This document shows positions 53,421 through 61,788 of a stretch of 64,000 nucleotides of DNA, piece after piece. Numbering within the stretch: position 1 is the first letter of the stretch; each line of letters starts with the position of its first letter. The notes beneath the pieces were generated by a model. It did no database searches and had not been told where the DNA came from. It saw nothing but the letters and a program-made list of their open reading frames with translations. A program made the position numbers and the translations under genes. Location: NCBI RefSeq assembly GCF_041080865.1, contig NZ_CP160906.1, positions 310,001 through 374,000 of the forward strand, given 5' to 3'. The stretch is from Psychromonas sp. MME1 (GTDB taxonomy: Bacteria > Pseudomonadota > Gammaproteobacteria > Enterobacterales > Psychromonadaceae).

Positions 53421-53504
53421 GCCCGAGTGGTGAAATTGGTAGACGCGACGGATTCAAAATCCGTTTTCGAGAGAAGTGCCGGTTAAGTCCGGCCTCGGGC
53501 ACCA
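53421..53504 (+). tRNA. tRNA-Leu (CAA), prophage integration site, with a short T-loop
   Basis: An 84-base class II tRNA with an encoded CCA end. The acceptor arm is GCCCGAG/CTCGGGC. The anticodon stem ACGGA/TCCGT has loop TTCAAAA, giving CAA. A long variable arm follows. The T-stem GCCGG/CCGGC encloses only TTAAGT (six bases); the universal C of TTC is missing. One restored C would give 85 bases, the length of E. coli leuX. It is the counterpart of leuX, a frequent integration target, and the integrase lies 112 bases downstream. Confidence 0.9.
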
Positions 53505-53616
53505 TGTTTTTTTTCTAGTCTAGTCAACTAGTTAGGAACATTAAACAGTCAATATGGTTTTGCTTTCCAGATACACGGTTACGTTTTTGGCGTAATTTGG
53601 CGTAAAAGGAAATAAT

Positions 53617-54630
53617 ATGGCAACTCTTCAAGTCCGTAAGGGCAAAAAAAGCATTACTTATCGTGTCGAATTCATGCGAGAAGGTAATCGAATTTCAAAA
53701 TCATTTAAACTAAAAAAAGATGCTCAAAAATTCATGGCATTATTGCTGGTGGATGATGATCTCGCTAATAGTTTAACAAATCATATTTTAACCACATTAA
53801 CTTTCTCTGATGCAGTAAAAAAATTTTTAGCTCAAGATTTAGGGAAAGATCCGAGTAAACATCAACGTTTGAATTATTGGGTTTCTATCTTTGCTGATAA
53901 AACTGTCGGTAAAATTACGCGCCAGCAAATTAAAGATGAATTAAAGCTTCTATCGAATGATAAAGCACTTGCCACCTTAAATAGATATAAGGCAGCCATT
54001 GGCGCCTTGTATAGTTACCTATCCGATGAATTTGATATTGACTACAACCCTGTTAAAGGCATTAGGCAATATGCAGAAAATAATGGCCGAACTCGTTTTT
54101 TAACTGCAGAAGAGATATCTAGGCTGTTTATTACTGTAAAAGAATCTACATGGGGACAGTTGTATCTATTAGTATTAATGGCGCTAACAACAGGGGCTAG
54201 GCGTACAGAAATGCTTACATTAAAATGGGATAATATTAATTTTAAAAGCAAAACAGCACACCTTCCTATAACTAAGAATGGTGATCAGCGTATTTTAACC
54301 TTAACCGCTGATGTCATTGCTGAGTTAATGAAGTATAGAAATATAAGTGGGTATGTTTTTCCACATCCACGGGAGCCTAAAAGATATTTCCGTAATTTTG
54401 ATATTCACTGGCGAGTTGCATTATCTGATGCAAAAATTAGTGATTTTAGATTTCATGATTTACGTCATACATGCGCAAGTTTACTTGCCATGAATGGTGC
54501 GAGTTTACTTGAAATAGCTCAAGTACTAGGGCATAAATCGATAACAATGACGCAAAGGTATAGTCATCTTTGCGTATCGCATAAAGCAAAATTAACCGAC
54601 AGGGTCTTTGGAGGAATTGTAAATGGATAA
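53617..54630 (+). CDS. int: Prophage tyrosine-recombinase integrase
   Basis: A 337-residue site-specific recombinase. It has an N-terminal arm-binding domain (about 1-60), a SAM-like core-binding domain (about 60-155) and a catalytic domain. The catalytic set is visible: Arg in TTGARRTEML, Lys near TKNGDQR, His and Arg in HDLRHTCASLL, His in LGHKSITMTQ, and Tyr in RYSHL. AAAGGAAATAAT precedes the ATG. It sits next to tRNA-Leu and points into the prophage. The other attachment site is beyond the window. Confidence 0.95.
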   Translation: MATLQVRKGKKSITYRVEFMREGNRISKSFKLKKDAQKFMALLLVDDDLANSLTNHILTTLTFSDAVKKFLAQDLGKDPSKHQRLNYWVSIFADKTVGKITRQQIKDELKLLSNDKALATLNRYKAAIGALYSYLSDEFDIDYNPVKGIRQYAENNGRTRFLTAEEISRLFITVKESTWGQLYLLVLMALTTGARRTEMLTLKWDNINFKSKTAHLPITKNGDQRILTLTADVIAELMKYRNISGYVFPHPREPKRYFRNFDIHWRVALSDAKISDFRFHDLRHTCASLLAMNGASLLEIAQVLGHKSITMTQRYSHLCVSHKAKLTDRVFGGIVNG

Positions 54631-55327
54631 TATGAAGGTGTTTAATATACCTGTTGCTACCAAAGAATATTTAAAAACCAAAAGTGGTAAAGATGGCATT
54701 ATTGAAAAGCCGTTTAAAACGTTTACCGATAAAATGAAAGCTGAGTACGTAGAGCAAAGCCGAATTGAAATCGAAGCAATAAAGCCAGTACGAGAAGGTG
54801 CCCCGCACCTTTTTACTGTTGATAAGGAGATGTCCATTTTGAATTCAATTTACAAGGATTTGGAATTATTAGGAATCACTCCTGATTTATTTAAATTATA
54901 TAATTACAAGGGCGTGGAGTTATCTCTTCGTTTTTATTTGGAGGCTCGTGGATCCATTGAAAACAACGCATTAATGGTTGCAATAGCTTATATTATTAAT
55001 ATTGTTTTTAAAAAAGCATGGCTTATATTTAACGGAGACTTTAAGCAATTATCAGGGCTTATTGATTATGCTTACTTTGGCGGCCTTACGACAGGCATAG
55101 CTGCTTATCAAAAAGAGATCTGTGCTGGTCAGTCTCGTATAGAAGATGCATGTGAGGCTAAAATTAAACTTAAAGAGGAACGCATAAAGAAAACGATAAT
55201 TGAAGCGAAAAAATTAAAAGAAGAAAATCCTAAAATATCTAAAAATGCTATTGCTATGCAGATTGCTGCAGATATTGGTGTCAGTATGATCACTGTACGG
55301 GGATATCTAAAAAAAATTGCACTGTAA
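54623..55327 (+). CDS. Phage protein of unknown function with a C-terminal HTH-like end
   Basis: A 234-residue protein I do not recognise. The middle (about 70-155) is hydrophobic and helical (MVAIAYIINIVFKKAWLIF). Residues 165-200 are a charged coiled-coil-like helix. The last 35 residues (NPKISKNAIAMQIAADIGVS, then TVRGYLKKI) resemble a helix-turn-helix of the kind found in small excisionases or repressors. GGAGG eight bases before the ATG is strong. The start overlaps the integrase end by eight bases, so the two are co-translated. Confidence 0.7.
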   Translation: MDNMKVFNIPVATKEYLKTKSGKDGIIEKPFKTFTDKMKAEYVEQSRIEIEAIKPVREGAPHLFTVDKEMSILNSIYKDLELLGITPDLFKLYNYKGVELSLRFYLEARGSIENNALMVAIAYIINIVFKKAWLIFNGDFKQLSGLIDYAYFGGLTTGIAAYQKEICAGQSRIEDACEAKIKLKEERIKKTIIEAKKLKEENPKISKNAIAMQIAADIGVSMITVRGYLKKIAL

Positions 55328-55543
55328 AGCTAAGCATTGATTGTAAGGTGTGGGCTGTGCGGCACCTATTATTTTTCATTGTGCAAACTCAAAATTAGTT
55401 AATAAAAGCCATTTAAAGAAATAAGTCTAACCGCTATTTAGATTTCTGATACCTGAGCACTAAAAAACTGTCGTTGATACAACTGCTTACCTGAAAATAT
55501 TAGTGCCAGATGCGTTCGTGATTTAATAGATTGCAAATAGAAC

Positions 55544-55566
55544 AAAGCTACCATTTTGGTAGCTTT
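55544..55566. terminator. Hairpin in the prophage gap, possible terminator
   Basis: AAAGCTACCA (55544-55553) and TGGTAGCTTT (55557-55566) form a perfect 10-bp stem with loop TTT. The T-run is weak on either side. It lies about 220 bases beyond the 234-residue gene. Confidence 0.45.
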
Positions 55567-55602
55567 AAATACTTCGCATAACGGGTGTTATGGTAAATTG
55601 TA

Positions 55603-55806
55603 TTAGCTGCGATTTTTGAGCTTGCATGGTTTTGCTAATTCGTTTTCTACCGCATTTTTCGCTTCTTTAATTTCTTTAAAAAAGTCGTTCTGATACTGAA
55701 CAAATTTCTGATATGTCTTTCCTGATATTAAATATACCGTACTTATTAGCACTACGAAATTTAGTAATATAAGTAGGTAATAATTTCTATCAACAACTAT
55801 AAACAA
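55603..55806 (-). CDS. Possible small membrane protein in the prophage (weak)
   Basis: A 67-residue frame with one clear membrane helix (LLILLNFVVLISTVYLIS) followed by a charged helix (FFKEIKEAKNAVENELAK). It looks like a small phage membrane protein, but the only start is TTG at 55806 with no ribosome site. It may be a fragment or not a gene. Confidence 0.35.
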   Translation of the reverse strand: MFIVVDRNYYLLILLNFVVLISTVYLISGKTYQKFVQYQNDFFKEIKEAKNAVENELAKPCKLKNRS

Positions 55807-55856
55807 AAGAGGGGCGCACAGGGTTATTGTAGCGCGTTTTGAAAAATGAGACGCAT

Positions 55857-55921
55857 CACCACTTAAAATGAAAACCGCTAGATGATCTCATTCTTTGCGG
55901 TTTTTCTCGTTTTAAGTGGTG
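55857..55921. terminator. Long hairpin at the end of the tail module
   Basis: Outer arms CACCACTTAAAA (55857-55868) and TTTTAAGTGGTG (55910-55921) are perfect 12-base complements. Inner blocks AAAACCGC and GCGGTTTT extend the stem. It lies about 160 bases beyond the last minus-strand tail gene, between it and the plus-strand integrase module, and probably insulates the two. Apart from the two hairpins and the weak small frame, I see nothing in 55328-56078. Confidence 0.6.
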
Positions 55922-56078
55922 TAGTTTATCATTTTAATGCGCGTGATTACGATGCTATATTACAGTGAACTTTTAAAAAGAGGCTTCAGATTGCATCCTA
56001 ACGAGTTTTCTGAGGTGATTGATGTCACAATATAGAAAAATTAATCAATGCTTAAATCATGCTTAATGTGCGTTTAAA

Positions 56079-56318
56079 TTAAATTATCGCTATTTGCGCA
56101 AAAGGCAGTTCTGGCAACTTGGTTACTACTTTATTATCTTCCACCAATACCTGATCATCAACAGCCAGCGCTTCTATGGCTGTTACCCACAAAGATGATT
56201 GGCCCCATTGTACTTTCACGCGATTTAAGCCGTTATCAATAAGCAACACCTTTGCACGAAAACGAACGGTTTCGGTTAGCAGTGATTTAAACTGTTTGGT
56301 GATATTAACTGTAGCCAT
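56079..56318 (-). CDS. Small phage protein downstream of the tail genes
   Basis: A 79-residue protein of unknown function with beta-strand-like alternation (RAKVLLIDNGLNRVKVQWG, SSLWVTAIEAL). It overlaps the end of the 334-residue gene by 14 bases, so it belongs to the tail operon and is its last gene. A small OB- or SH3-like fold is possible but only a guess. Confidence 0.65.
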   Translation of the reverse strand: MATVNITKQFKSLLTETVRFRAKVLLIDNGLNRVKVQWGQSSLWVTAIEALAVDDQVLVEDNKVVTKLPELPFAQIAII

Positions 56319-57309
56319 TATTTAGCTCCAATTTTACGGTTTGAGAAACGTCTGTGATTGATTGAATCGGTACGCTGTTGCTGAGACATAACCCTGTAAT
56401 GGTTTTATCCGGGTAAATGACACGGATTATTTCCCCTGGTAATAGCAACCCAAACGATGAATCAGGCGGTAACAATGGAATATTCAAACCAAGAACCTCC
56501 TGCTCGCCGCTGTCTGCAATGATATTACGCGCTAGCTCTGCATTAACATTGTGATCTTGTGATAATGGACTTAGCACATCTTTAGCACGAACATCGCCAG
56601 CGGTTCCTGCTTTCACCACTTCGGTGATCACGCCATGGGTTTCACCACTGACTAACACGCTGTTGGCTTGTGGCGTAGTGTTATCATTGCTTGATTCTGT
56701 ATCTACATAATCGGCATTAATAACATGATCACATTCTTCATTGGTTAACGCATGCCAATTCCATGGACTGGTTTTATAACGCGGTTGCACATGAATAATG
56801 TTCTCTAGCTTATCTGGTTGAAGTATTGCGCCGCATGCTTGTGCGACTTGCAATGCTAGTTCGATTGGTGATTTATTTAAGTAACTAAATGAATCAGTCT
56901 GCAGCGTCCATTCTGGCGTTAATGATCTGTTTAAAGTAAAGGCTTCAGTTGCAAACTTTTCTTCGACTAATTGCCATGCTCCGATTGGGTTATCAACTGT
57001 GCCGTTATGCAGCGCGGCAAACGGCTGACCTAACCATTGAGAATTAGTTACACATGTAAATGAATAAGCATCATTAGCAAAACTGCCTGCTCTACTAAAT
57101 TCTCGCAATGTGAAGCGTAATTGATGACCATTTACATTGATCTCAAACTTGGCGCGATGAGTTAAAAATGACAGGTTATCTTTGCCTAACAATTGCCCAT
57201 TGAAGCTCCATACAAATGAATCTATATCAAAGTCGAGGGTGGCATTTATAGGGTGAATAGCTGTTTTTTTGCCATCACTGGCCACATGAAAAATATCTAT
57301 TTCATTCAT
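56305..57309 (-). CDS. Phage tail/baseplate protein, hub-like
   Basis: A 334-residue protein without a name I can assign. The opening (IDIFHVASDGKKTAI, then FDIDSFVWSFNGQL) and the later IELALQVAQACGAILQPD resemble tail hub proteins that bind at the tail tip, where similar blocks precede a domain processing the tail end. The start is 20 bases after the stop of the 340-residue gene. Its strand and neighbours place it in the prophage tail module. Confidence 0.68.
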   Translation of the reverse strand: MNEIDIFHVASDGKKTAIHPINATLDFDIDSFVWSFNGQLLGKDNLSFLTHRAKFEINVNGHQLRFTLREFSRAGSFANDAYSFTCVTNSQWLGQPFAALHNGTVDNPIGAWQLVEEKFATEAFTLNRSLTPEWTLQTDSFSYLNKSPIELALQVAQACGAILQPDKLENIIHVQPRYKTSPWNWHALTNEECDHVINADYVDTESSNDNTTPQANSVLVSGETHGVITEVVKAGTAGDVRAKDVLSPLSQDHNVNAELARNIIADSGEQEVLGLNIPLLPPDSSFGLLLPGEIIRVIYPDKTITGLCLSNSVPIQSITDVSQTVKLELNNGYS

Positions 57310-57329
57310 AATAATTAACGCATCCAGTT

Positions 57330-58352
57330 CTATTCGTACAAATTCAAATCGGCTAATTTAGACCATAACACTTTTATATCTAAATCAGCCAATGTCTCTG
57401 GCAATGGTAATGGGGGTTCAATGGGGTAAACTGGCCTTATACCAGTTGGGTCTATCGCATCCTCGTAGTAACTTAGCCACTCTCTTTTTATTGGCAAGCC
57501 ACTTTCAAAACCTGAGTTCCACTCTCTATGGTATTTCTCAGCATCTAACCATAGAGATGATCTTTCACAATCAGCTCTTGGTGGGTGCTTGTACAGTGAT
57601 GATAATTGGTCGGCATTGAGTTTTGGTGCATCATTAAATTGAATTAATTTGGCACTGTCAATATCGCTCATCCTATTCTCTAGATGAACGATCTCATTGC
57701 TTGCTAGCTTTTCGCCATCAAAAAACCCAACCTCTTTGCTATCACTGAGTTTTGGTGAGTTGTAAGCCAAGTGAACGATGCCGTTAGCCAATTTTTCACC
57801 ATCAAAAATACTAACTACGTTTGAGTTGTGCTGTTTTGGACTATCGCTAAATAGACTTTCATTCGCACAATCAACATTAGTTCCATTACTGGTTTTTGAC
57901 TCAGTTATTAAACTAATTCCACGGTAAACATTAATATCAATGTTCGTTTCTGAGTTGGTTGATACACCATCAAGTGTTGCGTGTGACTCTCCAGTTACAA
58001 AAACAAACGTAGTTGAATCGGTGATAGGCGATGCAAGATAAGACTCGCCCATGCCCTCAATAATTGTTACAGGTGGCTTATCGCTATCGTCAATAGGGCT
58101 AATATCAAGATCCACATCAGCAGACCACACTTTTACAATATCTAAGTCTGCTTTATCCGACCAAACATTAGTCGGGGGGATCGGATTAACCCTGACAAAC
58201 TCAAGCTCTGGTTCGCTATCCCACGCAAATTCAAGGTTTAAATCAGCCTCGCCTGACCATTGAGGCACATCAATGGGTTCACCACTGTTACCACCAATAT
58301 CAAGCGTTGCTTCATCAGACCATGCTTTACTGAAAGATAGCTCGTTGCTCAT
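57330..58352 (-). CDS. Phage structural protein with repeated Trp-acidic motifs
   Basis: A 340-residue acidic protein. The N-terminal 85 residues repeat a motif W-(S/D)-x(3)-(D/E)-L-(D/N/E): WSDEATLDI, WSGEADLNL, WDSEPELEF, WSDKADLDI and WSADVDLDI. Two related blocks close the protein (ADLDI, WSKLADLNL). Residues about 180-235 contain a second repeat (FDGEKLA-IVHL, twice). Possibly a tail-fibre or chaperone-like adaptor; I do not recognise a family. The start overlaps the previous stop by four bases. Confidence 0.65.
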   Translation of the reverse strand: MSNELSFSKAWSDEATLDIGGNSGEPIDVPQWSGEADLNLEFAWDSEPELEFVRVNPIPPTNVWSDKADLDIVKVWSADVDLDISPIDDSDKPPVTIIEGMGESYLASPITDSTTFVFVTGESHATLDGVSTNSETNIDINVYRGISLITESKTSNGTNVDCANESLFSDSPKQHNSNVVSIFDGEKLANGIVHLAYNSPKLSDSKEVGFFDGEKLASNEIVHLENRMSDIDSAKLIQFNDAPKLNADQLSSLYKHPPRADCERSSLWLDAEKYHREWNSGFESGLPIKREWLSYYEDAIDPTGIRPVYPIEPPLPLPETLADLDIKVLWSKLADLNLYE

Positions 58353-58711
58353 AGCTCTGATACAGTCCAGTTTGTCATTTTGAATAAATCCCCTGCAAAA
58401 AACATCGTGCGACTAAGTTTTATGTCACCATTGCCATCTGCATCAGTAACGGATAATGTTGCGATAACTCCATCTGTATCACTCACTATTTCAGCTCTCG
58501 ACACTTCCAAGCTAAGTAGCGCCATTTGCTCGGTGATAGGATTAAAAGTAATTACCCCATCCTCAACAGCGTAAGCGCAAGGTATAGCAAACGGCAAAGA
58601 CACAATTACTTCACCGCCTATGCTAAGCATATTTAGCTTGCCGTTGGTTGAGTCTATTTCATCAACCAACGCTTGCGCCCTTTTGGTTTTCAAACTTAAA
58701 CTCAAGTTCAT
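58349..58711 (-). CDS. Small phage structural protein of unknown function
   Basis: A 120-residue beta-rich protein (GEVIVSLPFAIPCAYAVEDGVITFN, VIATLSVTDADGNGDIKLS). It overlaps both neighbours by four bases (ATGA), so it is tightly coupled within the tail operon. No catalytic motif is seen. Confidence 0.68.
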   Translation of the reverse strand: MNLSLSLKTKRAQALVDEIDSTNGKLNMLSIGGEVIVSLPFAIPCAYAVEDGVITFNPITEQMALLSLEVSRAEIVSDTDGVIATLSVTDADGNGDIKLSRTMFFAGDLFKMTNWTVSEL

Positions 58712-59160
58712 AACTTGTAAACCTCTGGTGTCATGTAGCCTACGGTATCAGGGTGATGTTCTGGTGGTTCATTAGGTTCATGACCTGCTTGAGCCGTTAT
58801 CATGTACTTTTTATCGTGGCGCAACTCAGTAAACTCAAAGTTACCAAACTTATCACTGTAAGTCTCAGCAACAATTTGACCGTATTGCGTAAAGCACATC
58901 ACCTTTTTCGATACTGGTGTTCCTTGCAGTTTTACCGTTCCTTTGATTCTACCTGCTGGGTATTGTTCGCCATTAGGATCAATTAGCGTTAGCCTGTCGT
59001 GTGTCGGGAAGCTGGTTAACTCGCCACACTCAAGAATCTGAAAGCTAACCGTGGGGCTAGGGTAAGCCTCCTCTTTTGTTTGGTTGCTATTTGAGAAAAC
59101 AGGCAAAGAGTCTGGTGTAAACCGTACTATAATATCGCCCAAATCCAAAGGAATCCCCAT
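58708..59160 (-). CDS. Phage protein with carboxypeptidase-regulatory-like (Ig-like) domain
   Basis: A 150-residue protein. The second half (about 65-135) has the carboxypeptidase-regulatory-like beta-sandwich pattern: IKGTVKLQGTPVSKKVMCF, then ETYSDKFGNFEFTELRHDKKYMITAQ. Such domains decorate phage tails or fibres and may help bind the cell surface. It overlaps the next gene by four bases. Confidence 0.75.
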   Translation of the reverse strand: MGIPLDLGDIIVRFTPDSLPVFSNSNQTKEEAYPSPTVSFQILECGELTSFPTHDRLTLIDPNGEQYPAGRIKGTVKLQGTPVSKKVMCFTQYGQIVAETYSDKFGNFEFTELRHDKKYMITAQAGHEPNEPPEHHPDTVGYMTPEVYKL

Positions 59161-59162
59161 AA

Positions 59163-60377
59163 CTACACCTCAACCGTTGAAATATCAAAAGCGCAAGTTT
59201 TTTCATATGAGTCACCACTTTGTGTGGAATTAACCGCTGAACACTGCTGCTCTATGTAAAGCAGTGAGTTATTTTTTTCTATGAATCCGCTGCTAATTCT
59301 CGCAATCACCTCTCTCAATATTGGCATTTCTCCTCTAATTGCACTGTCATGGTTATTAGTGTGACTAAGATAAGTAGACCCTGCTTTAGTTAGCACCATT
59401 TGATTTTCACCGCTAACGTAGAAGCCATTATCAACTACATTTGGCGATGACTGACTAAATTGTACATTAGCAGTAGAAGATGAAATAGATGGAACGTAAG
59501 CAACACAATCGCCAGACTGCTGGTGGTGATCCCTAGCTATTTGACAATAATTTGCGGCAGTCCCTTTGTAACCCCAAGAATTACCAGATAACTGAGTGGA
59601 TTTAGCGTGTCCACAAAACATTACAAAATGAAAGCGATCTGCCACACGATAAGAGTCGATATAACCTGCCGTGTACCCACAATATCTGTATTGTTGATGA
59701 GCCATAGCTGGTAGGTAGTTAAATATCGAACCATTGCCAATCAATTGCCAAGCAAAACGATCAGCTCCATTCCCGTTTATATTTACCTCATTATCACCAC
59801 CGCTTTGCCAATAATCTGCGTTTTCATTAGCTGTAAAGCATTTAGTCCATGTGTTGATATCAACTACATCAGTAACCATGATTACTCTTGCTGTGCGCCC
59901 ATAACCTACTTTTACACCGCTATACTCGCTGTTATCAATATATAAGCTAACGTCACCCTGATCGCCTTTTGGTGCGTAAATAACCTGTTCACCATTGCCG
60001 CTTTCATGTGTGATTTCCCATCCTAGCGATGGGTATTTCATGCTTGAGCCAGTTGCGTCACCACTTGGCACTGTGTCTAACTCAAACCAAACGTTGTTTG
60101 TATCGATCAACATAATGCGGTGCTCACCGTTATAGTCTGCAACACTGGCGTTTAATATTTCAATGACGCTGTGCTTTTGGAACTTATGACCACTCGCAAA
60201 AGTTGCTTTAGCCCATCCTTTTGTTGCGTCAAACACTAACGAATCACAAACAGTCTCGCCAAACCCTGTTACCAAAACAGGTGTTAACGTATTTATCAAC
60301 TGTTTTAGACCGTATGCTTCATGCGTTGGTGCGCCTTGCATTTTGTCGTTATAAAACTTAACTGGATATGTTTTCAT
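59163..60377 (-). CDS. Phage tail-associated structural protein
   Basis: A 404-residue protein. The opening KFYNDKMQGAP, then LINTLTPVLVTGFGE, matches from memory a family of tail proteins in temperate phages whose members begin with a similar DxxMQGAP and a VNGFG motif. The centre is beta-rich and glycine-rich. It carries many cysteines and aromatic residues (YRYCGYTAGY, HFVMFCGHAK). It begins two bases after the previous coding overlap, in the tail operon. Confidence 0.72.
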   Translation of the reverse strand: MKTYPVKFYNDKMQGAPTHEAYGLKQLINTLTPVLVTGFGETVCDSLVFDATKGWAKATFASGHKFQKHSVIEILNASVADYNGEHRIMLIDTNNVWFELDTVPSGDATGSSMKYPSLGWEITHESGNGEQVIYAPKGDQGDVSLYIDNSEYSGVKVGYGRTARVIMVTDVVDINTWTKCFTANENADYWQSGGDNEVNINGNGADRFAWQLIGNGSIFNYLPAMAHQQYRYCGYTAGYIDSYRVADRFHFVMFCGHAKSTQLSGNSWGYKGTAANYCQIARDHHQQSGDCVAYVPSISSSTANVQFSQSSPNVVDNGFYVSGENQMVLTKAGSTYLSHTNNHDSAIRGEMPILREVIARISSGFIEKNNSLLYIEQQCSAVNSTQSGDSYEKTCAFDISTVEV

Positions 60378-60535
60378 TGTGTAATTTCCTTGATAATTTC
60401 TACTGCTGATTTTGGGATTGAACGAGCTAGGTGTTTTGATTTAACGAATAAATTCTTGTTGTCTACATCGCATACCACATCAACAACAGCATTGATGGAA
60501 AAACCAAACCCTGCTTTTTTTATTTGTGCTTTCAT
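60374..60535 (-). CDS. 53-residue phage protein
   Basis: A short frame starting at ATG 60535, with overlapping stops and starts on both sides: TAATG with the previous gene and ATGA with the next. It encodes MKAQIKKAGFGFSINAVVDV, then a short lysine-rich part ending IIKEITQ. The perfect coupling and codon continuity argue for a real gene. Function unknown. Confidence 0.65.
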   Translation of the reverse strand: MKAQIKKAGFGFSINAVVDVVCDVDNKNLFVKSKHLARSIPKSAVEIIKEITQ

Positions 60536-61788
60536 TAGGCAACCTCTTTATTGATATTGCCGCGTATTTGCAGAGCAAAAGTGTCTGTATCTATCGGGTT
60601 TTCTGACTCACCTTGTAAGATAGTGCGGATAACATTAAGCTGATAAACAGCGCCAATGGAATTAAATCGCAATACATTATTGGTCGCCCAGCCCGTTCCC
60701 CAGCCTAATTTATTGAGCGTAAAGTACGGTTTGCCGGAAATTGGATTAATAGGCGCAAAGTTGGTATTAACATCCCCCACGGCAATTTGTCCTATATGTT
60801 CACCAATCAATTTAAAGTTTGTGCTGGATGTGAAAACAATGGCCATGCGCTCAGTGATTGCACCGTCATTAGTCATAATTAACGGGTAAATAGTGTCGTT
60901 ATATTCAGCGGCAGGTTCACCACCTATGAGTTCATCACTAAATTCTCCAGTCCACGTTGATTGATCAAACAGATTTGTGTATCTCGCAAACAAATCACCG
61001 GCAATCAACACACTGGAAACCATCGCTTTATCGGCATCGTAGGCATGAGTTAATGGCCGCGATGTTTTTAAGCGACCGGAAATATCAACATCCGTCACTA
61101 AGAACATATCTTCAAATCGGTAAGTAATAGTAACCGCACCTTCCGTTGTAAATGTTACTGTTCCGGCATCTAAATCGGCAGTGTAATCGGCACCGGTTAC
61201 GGTTAATTCTGTTAGTCGGACGTGTGGCAAATTAACAACTTCATTAACGGCAACGGTTTTTGTAATTGTTTCATCCTGGTGAATGACGCACACATCGCCC
61301 TTACTGAAAATAACTACACGGCCATCGCTCGGCAAACGAATTGGATCGAGTCCTAATTGGTCGGCATCAAGAGGCAAATAGTTGTACGATACACAATTGT
61401 ATTTGATGGAACTGCTATCAAGCTGCATCGAGTTAACGATTTCAACCACACCTAACTGATAATTTATTTTGCCGCTAAATCCGTTACCTAAAATATTACC
61501 ATCGGCATCAACGGTACAGTTAATAGGTGTACCATCAGCGGCAATCGCGTTTATTTGTAATGAAAGAGAGGCAACGGGATTTCCTGCTGTCACAAAAGCG
61601 AGATCTTGTGTTTTATCTGGTAACGCCGCTTTTAGTAAACCAGCAACCAAGGCAACGTCTGTGCTGCCTGAGTCCCAGTACGTTAATTCACATTCACCGC
61701 TAACAAGGTTAATTGTTCCTGCTTGAGTTCCCCGCGTACAATGTATTACCAATCGTTGTATATGTAAGCCCAGCCAAGATAAATTCAA
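60535..61788 (-). CDS. Phage tail protein, C-terminal part of a probably frameshifted 1050-residue protein
   Basis: A 417-residue reading whose first 27 residues are an out-of-frame overlap with the upstream gene. From TQAGTINLVSGECELTYW on, it continues the upstream protein if one base is removed from the GGGG at about 61727-61730. It contains the same GTI/GKI-type strand motif as the upstream part (FSGKINYQLGVVEIV), typical of large phage tail or baseplate proteins. Likely the C-terminal half of one protein. Confidence 0.75.
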   Translation of the reverse strand: MNLSWLGLHIQRLVIHCTRGTQAGTINLVSGECELTYWDSGSTDVALVAGLLKAALPDKTQDLAFVTAGNPVASLSLQINAIAADGTPINCTVDADGNILGNGFSGKINYQLGVVEIVNSMQLDSSSIKYNCVSYNYLPLDADQLGLDPIRLPSDGRVVIFSKGDVCVIHQDETITKTVAVNEVVNLPHVRLTELTVTGADYTADLDAGTVTFTTEGAVTITYRFEDMFLVTDVDISGRLKTSRPLTHAYDADKAMVSSVLIAGDLFARYTNLFDQSTWTGEFSDELIGGEPAAEYNDTIYPLIMTNDGAITERMAIVFTSSTNFKLIGEHIGQIAVGDVNTNFAPINPISGKPYFTLNKLGWGTGWATNNVLRFNSIGAVYQLNVIRTILQGESENPIDTDTFALQIRGNINKEVA

